Assembly (NCBI GenBank): GCA_910578575.1
Contig: CAJTQP010000049.1
Span: forward strand, 1 to 17,197
Source of the DNA: an uncultured Oscillospiraceae bacterium
GTDB lineage: Bacteria; Bacillota; Clostridia; Oscillospirales; Oscillospiraceae
Length of the DNA stretch: 17,197 bases
Reading direction: 5' to 3'
This document shows, piece by piece, positions 6,880 through 13,558 of the stretch. The notes below the pieces were generated by a model, which did no database searches, was not told the DNA's origin, and saw only the letters and a list, made by a program, of their open reading frames with translations. Position numbers and translations under genes: made by a program. The first letter of the stretch is position 1; the number at the start of each line of letters is the position of its first letter.

Positions 6880-6920
6880 AAAGAGCTGGTATGCGAAACC
6901 CATCGCATACCAGCTCTTTT
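6879..6920. terminator. Bidirectional terminator shared by two convergent paralogues
   Basis: A perfect 17-bp stem, AAAAGAGCTGGTATGCG (6879-6895) with its complement (6904-6920) and an 8-base loop, has an A-run on the left and a T-run on the right, so it works in both directions. The stop codon of each flanking gene overlaps an outer end of the stem. Confidence 0.93.
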
Positions 6921-7455
6921 ACTCTTGTCTCTTCCGGGCAAAAATGCCCAGTATGTATTTCAAGGATGTTTTCGCGTCCTCCTCGGTCATGTCGTCCACC
7001 ATGGCGTTGCGCCGGTATGGGTTGGGCTCGAATATGGCCTGTTTTAGAGGCTCGGTCATGGTGGTGGGGGTCTCCTGGCTGCGCACTTCCGGCTCGTCGT
7101 TGGGGCGGCCGTCTTGGCCGAAGGCCACGGAGAACAGGGAGGCAAACATACACACCAGGCACCACAGTGCCCAGATAATCAAGTCCGTATAGCTCCCCGC
7201 AAAGAAGAAGCCAATCAGTGCCCCCAAAAAGAACAGGATCGACAGCACCACATCCCCCACCTTACTCCCGTTGCAGGTGGCGATGGAGACGATCCCGCCG
7301 GTGAGCAGCAGGATGGCCACCAGAAGCCCCGCCGAACCGGAGAGCTCTCCGGTCTGCATCAAGGTGTTGCCGATCTCCGCAAAAATGGACTGCACGCTGA
7401 CCACGCAGCACAAGAGGATCGAGAGGATCCCCGATATGATTTTCCAAGCCTTCAG
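6919..7455 (-). CDS. Four-helix membrane protein of unknown function (paralogue B)
   Basis: This is the mirror-image partner of the gene at 6334-6879. The 178-residue protein has the same four helices, then a polar linker and the tail motif EPLKQAIFEPNP ... AMVDDMTEEDAKTSLKYIL. The start is placed at CTG 7455. AGGAGGGG (7462-7469) ends 6 bases upstream, the same spacing as in paralogue A, and translation from there gives LKAWKIISGILS, which aligns without gaps with LRVWKIVSGILS of A. The in-frame TTG at 7413 would cut the first membrane helix in half and has no ribosome site. The linker region (about 115-131) is the least conserved part. The function is unknown, and neither copy shows catalytic motifs. 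Confidence 0.8.
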   Translation of the reverse strand: MKAWKIISGILSILLCCVVSVQSIFAEIGNTLMQTGELSGSAGLLVAILLLTGGIVSIATCNGSKVGDVVLSILFFLGALIGFFFAGSYTDLIIWALWCLVCMFASLFSVAFGQDGRPNDEPEVRSQETPTTMTEPLKQAIFEPNPYRRNAMVDDMTEEDAKTSLKYILGIFARKRQE

Positions 7456-7514
7456 AACAGACCCCTCCTGTTCGGGGCGCGGTCTCCCACCCCCATTTCT
7501 CTCATTCCATACAT

Positions 7515-7543
7515 ACTATACCATGGGGACAGGATGAATGCAA
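7515..7543 (-). promoter_or_regulatory. Promoter of membrane-protein paralogue B
   Basis: On the minus strand TTGCAT (7538-7543) is followed after 17 bp by TATAGT (7515-7520), preceded by TGG, which makes an extended -10 element. The predicted start near 7508 leaves a leader of about 50 nt before the CTG at 7455. Confidence 0.65.
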
Positions 7544-7622
7544 GAAAGCTTATGGGCAGCGGCGCTTTTTCTGTCACAGGATCCAGTGGCGATAGGCCAG
7601 GGCGGAGGCGTCCTTTGGCTTC

Positions 7623-8312
7623 TCACATATTCCCCCGCTTTTCCAAAATCTTGATGGTGGCGATTTGGGCGTTTTTGATGTGTTGGGTCATGGCCTCATA
7701 GACTGCGGGGTCCCGTGCCAAAATCTGCTTCAACATGCTGCTGTGCTCCTTGGCCACGTGGTTTTCATAGCCGCCGCTGCGCTCGGAAAACTCGGAGTTC
7801 ACCGATTGCAAGGTCCAGATCACCGCCTCCACCACGTTCCAACAACACTCCAGGGTTCGGTTCCCCGCCAGTTGGATCAGTGTTCGGTGAAAGATCATGT
7901 CCTTTTTGGCGTACAGGTCAGCATCGTCTGTGTCCGCCTGGGACAGGCCCCCCAGGGACCCCAACAGGCTGCTGATATAGTCGTAATCCGTCTCCACATT
8001 GCGCTCGATGATGGCGTGGAGCCCTTTGAGCTCCAGGGTCATGCGCATGTCATACAGGTCCATGACGTAGGGGATGGTGATGCCCAGGACCTCTTTCCGC
8101 CCGTTTTTCTTGGAGAGGATCAGCCCCTCACTCTCCAGCACACTGAGGGCAGAGCGGATAGACCCCCTGGACAAGGCACATTCCTCCGCCAGCTGGGTCT
8201 CCGTCAAAGACATCCCCTTGGTGTACTCCCCTTTTACGATCTTCCTTCGGATGCGCACCGTAGCTGTGTTCACCGCTGCCGCTCGGTTGATCCCATTCTT
8301 TTCATTCGACAA
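7623..8312 (-). CDS. GntR-family transcriptional regulator, FCD (FadR-like) type
   Basis: This 229-residue protein has an N-terminal winged helix-turn-helix (about 12-75; LTETQLAEECALSRGSIRSA is the recognition region) and an all-helical FCD effector domain (about 82-220). Probable metal/carboxylate-binding residues are Asp138 and His142 (DMIFHRTL), His190 (KEHSSM) and His211 (TQHIKN). FCD regulators usually bind small organic acids and control their uptake and breakdown. Upstream lies the TRAP transporter/dehydrogenase/aldolase operon, its most likely target. The start is TTG at 8312, preceded by AGAAGGG at 8319-8325; the only nearby ATG is out of frame. It has its own promoter and may repress itself, because an ACAAT-N5-ATTGT repeat overlaps that promoter. 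Confidence 0.92.
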   Translation of the reverse strand: MSNEKNGINRAAAVNTATVRIRRKIVKGEYTKGMSLTETQLAEECALSRGSIRSALSVLESEGLILSKKNGRKEVLGITIPYVMDLYDMRMTLELKGLHAIIERNVETDYDYISSLLGSLGGLSQADTDDADLYAKKDMIFHRTLIQLAGNRTLECCWNVVEAVIWTLQSVNSEFSERSGGYENHVAKEHSSMLKQILARDPAVYEAMTQHIKNAQIATIKILEKRGNM

Positions 8313-8346
8313 ACGTATCCCTTCTTTCCTAATACCCTACCTATAT

Positions 8347-8375
8347 ACCTTACTCAAACAATGGCAAATTGTCAA
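8347..8375 (-). promoter_or_regulatory. Promoter and candidate operator of the GntR regulator gene
   Basis: On the minus strand TTGACA (8370-8375) is followed after 17 bp by a weak -10 box, TAAGGT (8347-8352). The inverted repeat ACAAT-GGCAA-ATTGT (8358-8372) covers the -35 box and spacer and shares its ACAAT/ATTGT arms with the palindrome at the TRAP promoter. This would fit autoregulation. Confidence 0.5.
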
Positions 8376-8409
8376 ATCGAACTTCTTCTCCCAAAGCAAG
8401 AAATTGGGA

Positions 8410-8439
8410 CCAGCCCTCCAACCAAGGGCTGGAGGGCTG
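8410..8439 (-). terminator. Hairpin after the aldolase gene, probable weak terminator
   Basis: Two mutually exclusive stems can form: an 8-bp stem, CCAGCCCT (8410-8417) with AGGGCTGG (8425-8432), or a 10-bp stem, CAGCCCTCCA (8411-8420) with TGGAGGGCTG (8430-8439). The minus strand continues with TCCCAATTTCTT, a poor U-tract, so termination may be incomplete and some read-through into the regulator gene is possible. Confidence 0.5.
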
Positions 8440-8502
8440 ACCCATTTGCAGTGTGAAAAGAGGATAGAGAATAGCGGCCAGAGGTTGGCCGGGGGGACCT
8501 CC

Positions 8503-9276
8503 TCAGCCCAAGACTTCCGCTGCTGCTTGGTTCAGCGCGTTGAGAAAATAGCCATAGCTGGTGGAGACGGTGGGGTGCAGGAAGCCCTCCTTCACCCGCG
8601 CCTGGGCGGCCTCCACCGAGGGACAATAGATCATGCAGAACTTCCCCGCCTTCTGGCAGGCGTTGCGGATCCGCGCCAGGGCTTCCCGGAAGGCCGGCTG
8701 GTCAAACTGGCCGGGGATGCCCATGGCGATGGAGAGGTCGAAGGGGCCGATGAAAATGCCGTCCACCCCCTCCATGGCGGCGATCTCCTCAATGTGTTCC
8801 AGGGCGCCCAGGGTCTCGCATTGGGGGATGAGGAGACATTCCCGGTTGCAGACCTCCATGTAGCCTGTCATTCCCAGCTTGGCGTGGTCTGCCTGGCCGT
8901 ACCAGGAGCCCCGGCCGTGGGCAAAGCCCCGGTCCCCAAGGGGATAATATTTTCCATAGGAGACGATCTCCCGGACCTGCTCCACCGTGTGGACCTGGGG
9001 GATGATCAGCCCTTTGGCGCCCACATCCAGCATTTTCAGGATGGAGTTTCGGTTGGAGTCCTTCACCCGCACCAGGGTGGTGCTGTGGTGCAGCTCCATG
9101 GAGCGGACCATGGTGGCCACCGTCTCCACGTCAAAGGGGCCGTGCTCGGTGTCGATGATGATGTAATCCATTTGGGACAGCCCCGCCAGTTCGGCGGTGC
9201 TGGCGTCGCCGTTGCTGAGAAAGAAGCCCACGGTCCGCTCTCCCTTCACTACCTTTTCTCGCCATAGATTTTTCAT
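8503..9276 (-). CDS. HpcH/HpaI family class II aldolase
   Basis: This 257-residue TIM-barrel aldolase has the motifs of the HpaI/GarL family. IDTEHGPF gives Asp42 and His45, TLVRVKD gives Arg70, and the metal ligands are Glu154 (PQCETLGA) and Asp180 (GPFDLSIAMG). The positions of Asp42, His45 and Arg70 coincide with those of E. coli HpaI. These enzymes split 4-hydroxy-2-oxo acids into pyruvate plus an aldehyde using a divalent metal. The ATG at 9276 overlaps the stop codon of the dehydrogenase gene (ATGA), with AGGAGG 9 bases upstream. It is the last gene of the TRAP operon, so it should act on a compound derived from the imported acid. The aldehyde product is unknown: 4-hydroxy-2-oxoheptanedioate, 2-keto-3-deoxyglucarate and shorter analogues are all possible. 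Confidence 0.92.
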   Translation of the reverse strand: MKNLWREKVVKGERTVGFFLSNGDASTAELAGLSQMDYIIIDTEHGPFDVETVATMVRSMELHHSTTLVRVKDSNRNSILKMLDVGAKGLIIPQVHTVEQVREIVSYGKYYPLGDRGFAHGRGSWYGQADHAKLGMTGYMEVCNRECLLIPQCETLGALEHIEEIAAMEGVDGIFIGPFDLSIAMGIPGQFDQPAFREALARIRNACQKAGKFCMIYCPSVEAAQARVKEGFLHPTVSTSYGYFLNALNQAAAEVLG

Positions 9277-10292
9277 GCGGTAGGCCCTCCTTGCCCATTG
9301 ATTTGATGGCGCAGTGCCTGGCGGTTGACGATCCGCCGCAGCGTGGTGTCGTTGAACTCCCCTGCCAGCACCGCGCAGGCGGACTGGGCCACCTTCTGGA
9401 GCAGCTCCACACGGGACTCCGCCGAGGCAAAGGCGGCGTGGGGGGTCACGGTGATCCTGCCAGAGGTGAACAGGCGGTAGTGGGGCGCTTGGATGGGCTC
9501 AAACTCCACCACGTCCAGGGCCGCCGCGGTGATTTTCCCAGACGCGATCCCTTCCAACAGGTCCTCCTCACAGATCAGAGGACCACGGGAGGTGTTCACC
9601 AGCATCACCCCGTCCTTCATCTTGGCAATGCTCTCCCGGTTGACCTGGTGATGGGTCTGCTCTGTCAGGGGGGCGTGAAGGGAGAGGATATCGGCACTGG
9701 CCAGCAGTGCCTCCAGGCTCACCCGCTCTACCCCCTGTTGGGCAAATACCTCGTCGGGGAGGAAGGGGTCGTGGGCCAGGATGCGGCAGCCGAAGGCCGA
9801 CAGATACCGGGCCGCCTGGCGGGCGATGTGTCCAAAGCCCCAGAAGCCCACGGTTTGGGTAGACAGGCGGTGGACCGGATAGCCGCTGGCATTCTTCCAG
9901 CGCCCCTCCTTCACCTCGTTGTGGTAGAAGCAGGTCTTTCTGCACAGGTCCAGGATCAAGGCCACGGTGTGGGTGGCCACCTCCTCGATGCAGTAGTCTG
10001 GGACGTTGCAGACGAAGATACCCTTTTGCGTGGCCGCCTCCACGTCGATGCAGTCGTAGCCGATGCCGAAGCGGACCAGGACCTTGCAGCGCTCCAGGGA
10101 TTGGATGATCCGGGGGGTGAGGGGGAAGTAGACGTCCAGGATGGCGTCGGCGTCCCGGCACTTCTCTATGACCTCCTCCTCGCTGCGGCAGTCCAGGGTC
10201 ACATACTCAAAGCCGTAGCTTTGGCAGACTGCCCGTTGGATCTCCGTGTTCATGGCGTACACTGGTTTGTTGTCTACAAAAACAACCTTCAT
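9273..10292 (-). CDS. D-isomer-specific 2-hydroxyacid dehydrogenase
   Basis: This 339-residue NAD(P)-dependent dehydrogenase belongs to the SerA/CtBP-like family. The Rossmann motif is VGFWGFGHIARQA (149-160), with Asp175 in AHDPF pointing to NAD rather than NADP. The catalytic triad is Arg236 (NTSRGPLI), Glu265 (VVEFEPI) and His285 (TPHAAF), with the same spacing as in E. coli SerA (240, 269, 292). It lacks the ACT regulatory domain of SerA, so a biosynthetic serine role is unlikely. It sits between the TRAP binding protein (12-bp gap, AAGGAG ribosome site) and the aldolase (4-bp overlap). It may oxidise the imported 2-hydroxy acid to the 2-oxo acid used by the aldolase, or reduce a product such as pyruvate or an aldehyde acid. 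The substrate cannot be read from the sequence. Confidence 0.92.
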   Translation of the reverse strand: MKVVFVDNKPVYAMNTEIQRAVCQSYGFEYVTLDCRSEEEVIEKCRDADAILDVYFPLTPRIIQSLERCKVLVRFGIGYDCIDVEAATQKGIFVCNVPDYCIEEVATHTVALILDLCRKTCFYHNEVKEGRWKNASGYPVHRLSTQTVGFWGFGHIARQAARYLSAFGCRILAHDPFLPDEVFAQQGVERVSLEALLASADILSLHAPLTEQTHHQVNRESIAKMKDGVMLVNTSRGPLICEEDLLEGIASGKITAAALDVVEFEPIQAPHYRLFTSGRITVTPHAAFASAESRVELLQKVAQSACAVLAGEFNDTTLRRIVNRQALRHQINGQGGPTA

Positions 10293-10304
10293 AGAAGCAT
10301 CTCC

Positions 10305-11345
10305 TTACTGGGCGTCGAAGCCGGCGCAGGAGGCTTGCAGGGCGTCGTAGACTTCGGCGGACACCGATTTCTGGATCATCGCGCCCACACCGGAGGTGGC
10401 GTCCTGGAACTTGGCCAGCTGCTCCGGGGTCAGTTCGATGATCTGGGTGCCGGAGTCCCGGATGGCCTGTTCCACCACGGCCTCGTTCTCTTCCAGGAAC
10501 TCATAGCAGCGCTTCAGGCCCACTTCCCAGCCCTCATCGATGATCTTTTGATAGTCCTCCGGCAGAGAATCATAATAGGTCTTACTCATGACGCAGGGGA
10601 TGATCTGGCCCAGATGGTTGGTGAGGATGACATAGTCCTGCTGCTCAAAGAATTTTTGGGAGTAGATCAGCTCCAGGGGGTTTTCCTGGGCATCTACGGT
10701 GCCCTGTTGCAGGGCGGTGTAGAGCTCGTTGAAGGCCAGGGGGGTGGGGTTGGCGCCCAGTTCTCTCCAGGCTTCCATGTGGTATTCGTTCTCCATGGTG
10801 CGGATGGTCATTCCTTTCAGGTCCGCGGGCTCATAGACGGGCTTGTTGGTGCTGAGGACCCGGAAGTAGGTGTCGGCATAGCCCAGGAGGTGGAGGTTGG
10901 CCGCGTCGTAGGATTTGCCGATCACGTCCACGAAGGTGGGGTCAGCCAGGGTGTAGCGCATGGCCTCCAGGGTGGGGAAGGCAAAGGGGACGTCCAGGAC
11001 GAAGGCGTCGGCCACGAAGTTGGCCTGGACGGCATTGGCGGTGTCGGTGATGGTGATCTCGTTGTTTTGGACCGCCTCCACCACCTCACGGTCGCCGCCC
11101 ATCTGGCCGTTGGGGTAGATGTTCACGGTGATGGCACCGTCGGTCTCTCCCTCCACGTAGTCCTTGAAGGCCAGCCAGGTGTTGTGCATGGCGGTGTTCT
11201 CTGCGGTGGAGTGGGCGATGGTGATGGTGTAGTTGCCACCACTGGGCTTTTCTTTGTCGCCGCTGGCATCGGTGGGCTCGCCGCAGCCGGCCAGGAGGCC
11301 CAGTGCCAGGGCCGACAGGAGGATGGTTGCAAAGGTCTTTTTCAT
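10305..11345 (-). CDS. dctP: TRAP transporter substrate-binding lipoprotein (DctP family)
   Basis: This 346-residue solute receptor of a tripartite ATP-independent periplasmic-type transporter starts with a lipoprotein signal peptide ending in LLAGC, with Cys21 as the lipidated residue, so it is anchored outside the membrane of a Gram-positive cell. The DctP fold is visible from about residue 38 (YTITIAHS), with IYPNGQMGGDRE, the strictly kept carboxylate-binding Arg182 in MTIRTMEN, and the following GANPTPLAFNELYTALQQGTVDAQENP. The conserved Arg indicates an organic acid ligand. The ATG at 11345 follows AAGGAGA. The gene lies 71 bp downstream of the large permease gene, with a small hairpin between, and 12 bp upstream of the dehydrogenase gene. 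The exact acid is unknown. Confidence 0.95.
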   Translation of the reverse strand: MKKTFATILLSALALGLLAGCGEPTDASGDKEKPSGGNYTITIAHSTAENTAMHNTWLAFKDYVEGETDGAITVNIYPNGQMGGDREVVEAVQNNEITITDTANAVQANFVADAFVLDVPFAFPTLEAMRYTLADPTFVDVIGKSYDAANLHLLGYADTYFRVLSTNKPVYEPADLKGMTIRTMENEYHMEAWRELGANPTPLAFNELYTALQQGTVDAQENPLELIYSQKFFEQQDYVILTNHLGQIIPCVMSKTYYDSLPEDYQKIIDEGWEVGLKRCYEFLEENEAVVEQAIRDSGTQIIELTPEQLAKFQDATSGVGAMIQKSVSAEVYDALQASCAGFDAQ

Positions 11346-11387
11346 GGTAAAATCTCCTTTTCTTTTGATTGGTTTTGCCAGGGTCTC

Positions 11388-11406
11388 ATCAGGGAACCAC
11401 CCTGAT
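11388..11406. other. Intercistronic stem-loop between dctM and dctP
   Basis: ATCAGGG (11388-11394) pairs with CCCTGAT (11400-11406) around a 5-base loop. A T-run follows only on the plus strand, where no gene ends, so on the operon transcript it is not a terminator. It might protect or process the mRNA and allow more binding protein than permease to be made. Confidence 0.4.
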
Positions 11407-11416
11407 TTTTACAAGA

Positions 11417-12703
11417 TCAAACGAAGCACAGGCTGATGGATGGGATGAAGGTAATCAGCAGGAGGGCGATGATGAACATGAGGATATAGGGCATCGCATA
11501 GCGCGCCACGCTGAGCACCGGGGTATCCGTCATGTTGCTGGCCACGTACAGGTTCACGCCCACTGGCGGCGTCACGAAGCCAATGGCCAGGTTCACCACC
11601 ATCATCACGCCGAAGTGCAGGGGGCTCATCCCCATGGCTACCACCACCGGCAGGAAGATGGGGGTCAGGATCAGGATCGCCGCCAAGGTCTCCATCACCA
11701 TGCCCACCAGGAGGAGGAACAGGTTGATGATCAGCAGCAGGGCGATCTTGGAGGTGATGGTGCTGGTGAGGGTGTCTGCAATGGTCTGGGGGACCTGCAT
11801 CATGGTCAAGATCCGCCCGAAGCAGGTGGCCGCCGCCACGATCAGTTGGATGGGGGCGCAGCTGCGCACCGTGGCGCTGGTGATGGGGAGCAGGTCCTTC
11901 AGGGACATGGTCCGGTAGATGAACAGGCTCACCACCAGAGCATAGACCACGGAGATGGTGGCCGCCTCGGTGGGGGTCACGATGCCGCCATAGATGCCGC
12001 CGAGGATGATCACCGGGGTCAGGAGGGCGAAGAAGCCCTCTTTGAACACGTTCCACAGGCCCCGTTCCCGGATGGTCTTGGCGTTTTCCTCCAGCTTCTC
12101 CTTGTCCTCCCCGTGGGTCTTGCAATAGAAATAGGTGTAGGCGCTCATGATGAGGGCAATCAAAATGCCGGGGACGATGCCGCAGATAAACAGGGTGCCC
12201 ACAGACTCCCCAGAGGACAGGCCGTACATGATGAAGGGCAGGGAGGGGGGAATGATGACCCCCAGGCCTCCGGCGGTGGCCACCATGCCCACCACGAACT
12301 TTTTGTCATAGCCCAGGTCGATGAGGATGGGGATGGTCATGGCGCCCACGGCCGCCACAGTGGCGGGGGCGGAACCGGAGATGGCCCCGTAGAACAGGCA
12401 GGTGATGATGGCCGCGATGGGCATCCCGCCGGTCTTGTTCCCCACGAAGTAGGCGAAGAAATCATACAGCTTCTTGGAGATGCCCCCCTTGGCCATGAGG
12501 TTGCCGGAGAGGATGAACATGGGCACCGCCAGGAGGGTGGTGGAGTCCAGGGCGGTACAGAGGCAGCGGTAGATGTACTCTGCCGAGATGGGCATGTTGG
12601 GGAACATCAACACGCAGGACACCGAGGTGGCCGCCACCGCCACGCCGATGGGGATGCCCGCCAGGAGCGTCCCGAAGAAAACCACTAGGATAATGGCAAT
12701 CAT
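11417..12703 (-). CDS. dctM: TRAP transporter large permease (DctM family)
   Basis: This 428-residue, very hydrophobic membrane protein has about a dozen predicted helices. Family motifs include FFGTLLAGIPIGVAVA at the start, VPMFILSGNLMAKGGIS, GAISGSAPATVAAVGAMTIP, GVIIPPSLPFIMYG and the near-C-terminal GFVTPPVGVNLYVAS. It forms the sodium-driven transport channel for the acid delivered by the DctP protein. The start is ATG 12703: AGGAGG lies 7 bases upstream and the ATG overlaps the stop codon of the small permease gene (ATGA). A longer open frame reaching 12817 has no ribosome site and would run through the dctQ end. Confidence 0.95.
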   Translation of the reverse strand: MIAIILVVFFGTLLAGIPIGVAVAATSVSCVLMFPNMPISAEYIYRCLCTALDSTTLLAVPMFILSGNLMAKGGISKKLYDFFAYFVGNKTGGMPIAAIITCLFYGAISGSAPATVAAVGAMTIPILIDLGYDKKFVVGMVATAGGLGVIIPPSLPFIMYGLSSGESVGTLFICGIVPGILIALIMSAYTYFYCKTHGEDKEKLEENAKTIRERGLWNVFKEGFFALLTPVIILGGIYGGIVTPTEAATISVVYALVVSLFIYRTMSLKDLLPITSATVRSCAPIQLIVAAATCFGRILTMMQVPQTIADTLTSTITSKIALLLIINLFLLLVGMVMETLAAILILTPIFLPVVVAMGMSPLHFGVMMVVNLAIGFVTPPVGVNLYVASNMTDTPVLSVARYAMPYILMFIIALLLITFIPSISLCFV

Positions 12704-13194
12704 ACTGTCTCCTCCTTCCCTGGGTGTTTTCTGGCCAAGGCCAGCTTGATATACTTTTCCAGAATCCGCAACAGGGTCAGGATCAGGCCCAGGAACAGGG
12801 AGAGGTAAACGATCCACATGGGAAGGTTCATGGCTGAGCTGGTCTGTCCGGAGGCCAGGAGCTGGGTGACCACGGCGTAACCGGGTCTCATCAGGTACAG
12901 GCAGAAGAACACCAGCCCTAAGTCACAGACCACCGCCAGGGGTTTCTTCAGCACGGGGTTCAAGGTTTCAAAAATGTCGATGCGGGTGTGGCAGGAATAG
13001 CGCACTGCGTAGCTCAGGGAGATGTAGGCGAACCAGACGAACAGGTAGCGGTTGAGCTCCTCTGGCCACGACAGGGAACTGCCCAGGGCGTAGCGCATGA
13101 TGATCTGGATGAATGAGATCAGGGCAATGGCCCACACAATGGTGAAGAGGATGCACTCCTCAAAGTGGTCATCCAACCAACGCAATACTTTCAA
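12700..13194 (-). CDS. dctQ: TRAP transporter small permease (DctQ family)
   Basis: This 164-residue protein has four membrane helices (about 14-34, 46-65, 85-105 and 125-147) and the DctQ signature SWPEELNRYLFVWFAYI followed by AVRYSCHTRIDIF. It is the small partner of the large permease gene, which overlaps it by 4 bp. The start is taken as TTG 13194, preceded by AAGGAAGGGG. A longer frame from 13302 must be wrong, since it begins upstream of the predicted transcription start near 13265 and its extra residues are a Lys/Arg-rich run unlike the family. It is the first gene of the TRAP/dehydrogenase/aldolase operon. Confidence 0.9.
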   Translation of the reverse strand: MKVLRWLDDHFEECILFTIVWAIALISFIQIIMRYALGSSLSWPEELNRYLFVWFAYISLSYAVRYSCHTRIDIFETLNPVLKKPLAVVCDLGLVFFCLYLMRPGYAVVTQLLASGQTSSAMNLPMWIVYLSLFLGLILTLLRILEKYIKLALARKHPGKEETV

Positions 13195-13265
13195 AAAATC
13201 CCCTTCCTTTCTTTTCCGTTTTCTCTTTCCGTGTGTTTTGGGGGGAGTCCTCCTCTTGTCCCCTT

Positions 13266-13303
13266 GTCTATATTGTAGACTATTTTCTCTGATTGTCAAC
13301 AAT
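13266..13303 (-). promoter_or_regulatory. Promoter and palindromic operators of the TRAP operon
   Basis: On the minus strand a perfect TTGACA (13294-13299) and TACAAT (13272-13277) are 16 bp apart. The -35 box is covered by the palindrome ATTGT-CA-ACAAT (13292-13303), and the -10 box by the inverted repeat GTCTA-TATTG-TAGAC (13266-13280). A third palindrome, TGTCGACA, lies at 13314-13321. Operators on both promoter boxes suit repression by the GntR/FCD protein encoded at 7623-8312. Confidence 0.75.
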
Positions 13304-13343
13304 TTTATTCTAGTGTCGACATTTTTGGGGGCGTAGTCAAAAA

Positions 13344-13427
13344 TCAGCGGCGGGAGTTGGGCGATTTATCAAAAATGAATGCCGCCTGTTTCGCTTTCCT
13401 GGTGATTTTTGGCGGGCGTTTCGTCAT
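13344..13427 (-). CDS. Possible small basic protein, 27 residues
   Basis: An ATG at 13427 is preceded by AAAGGAG (13433-13439) with 5-base spacing and opens a 27-codon frame ending in TGA at 13344. The product begins MTKRPPKITRKAK and has nine Lys/Arg and a single acidic residue, with no membrane segment. It fills most of the otherwise gene-free stretch between the fliB terminators and the TRAP promoter. I recognise no family and see no clear promoter of its own, so its expression is uncertain; the main support is the good ribosome site. Confidence 0.4.
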   Translation of the reverse strand: MTKRPPKITRKAKQAAFIFDKSPNSRR

Positions 13428-13462
13428 TATTGCTCCTTTCTAGTATGGACAGAGGCGGGGAC

Positions 13463-13495
13463 AAAAACTCCCCTGGGGAAAACCAGGGGAGTTTT
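13463..13495 (-). terminator. Second of two tandem terminators after fliB
   Basis: A perfect 13-bp stem, AAAACTCCCCTGG (13464-13476) with its complement (13483-13495), is followed on the minus strand by TTTTTGT. It backs up the stronger terminator at 13503-13544 and insulates the downstream TRAP region. Confidence 0.8.
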
Positions 13496-13502
13496 GGGGG
13501 GT

Positions 13503-13544
13503 AAAAAACCCGCAGGGTGGTTCCATTCCCAGCCTGCGGGTTTT
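13503..13544 (-). terminator. First terminator after fliB
   Basis: A perfect 12-bp stem, AAAACCCGCAGG (13505-13516) with CCTGCGGGTTTT (13533-13544), is followed on the minus strand by a T-run that extends to TTTTTTAC. It begins 15 bp past the fliB stop codon. Confidence 0.9.
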
Positions 13545-13558
13545 GGTTGGTATGCAAT

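Noticed and set aside
7560..7622. Terminator after the GntR gene
   Set aside because: Only short imperfect stems (such as TGGC-N5-GCCA) without a U-run on the minus strand; not convincing enough to list.
9291..11405. Plus-strand open frame of 704 codons
   Set aside because: It lies antisense to the dehydrogenase and DctP genes, has the same shadow composition, and crosses two well-supported genes.
11369..12688. Plus-strand open frame of 439 codons rich in His, Gly and Asp
   Set aside because: It is antisense to the DctM gene; the composition is what hydrophobic codons give when read backwards.
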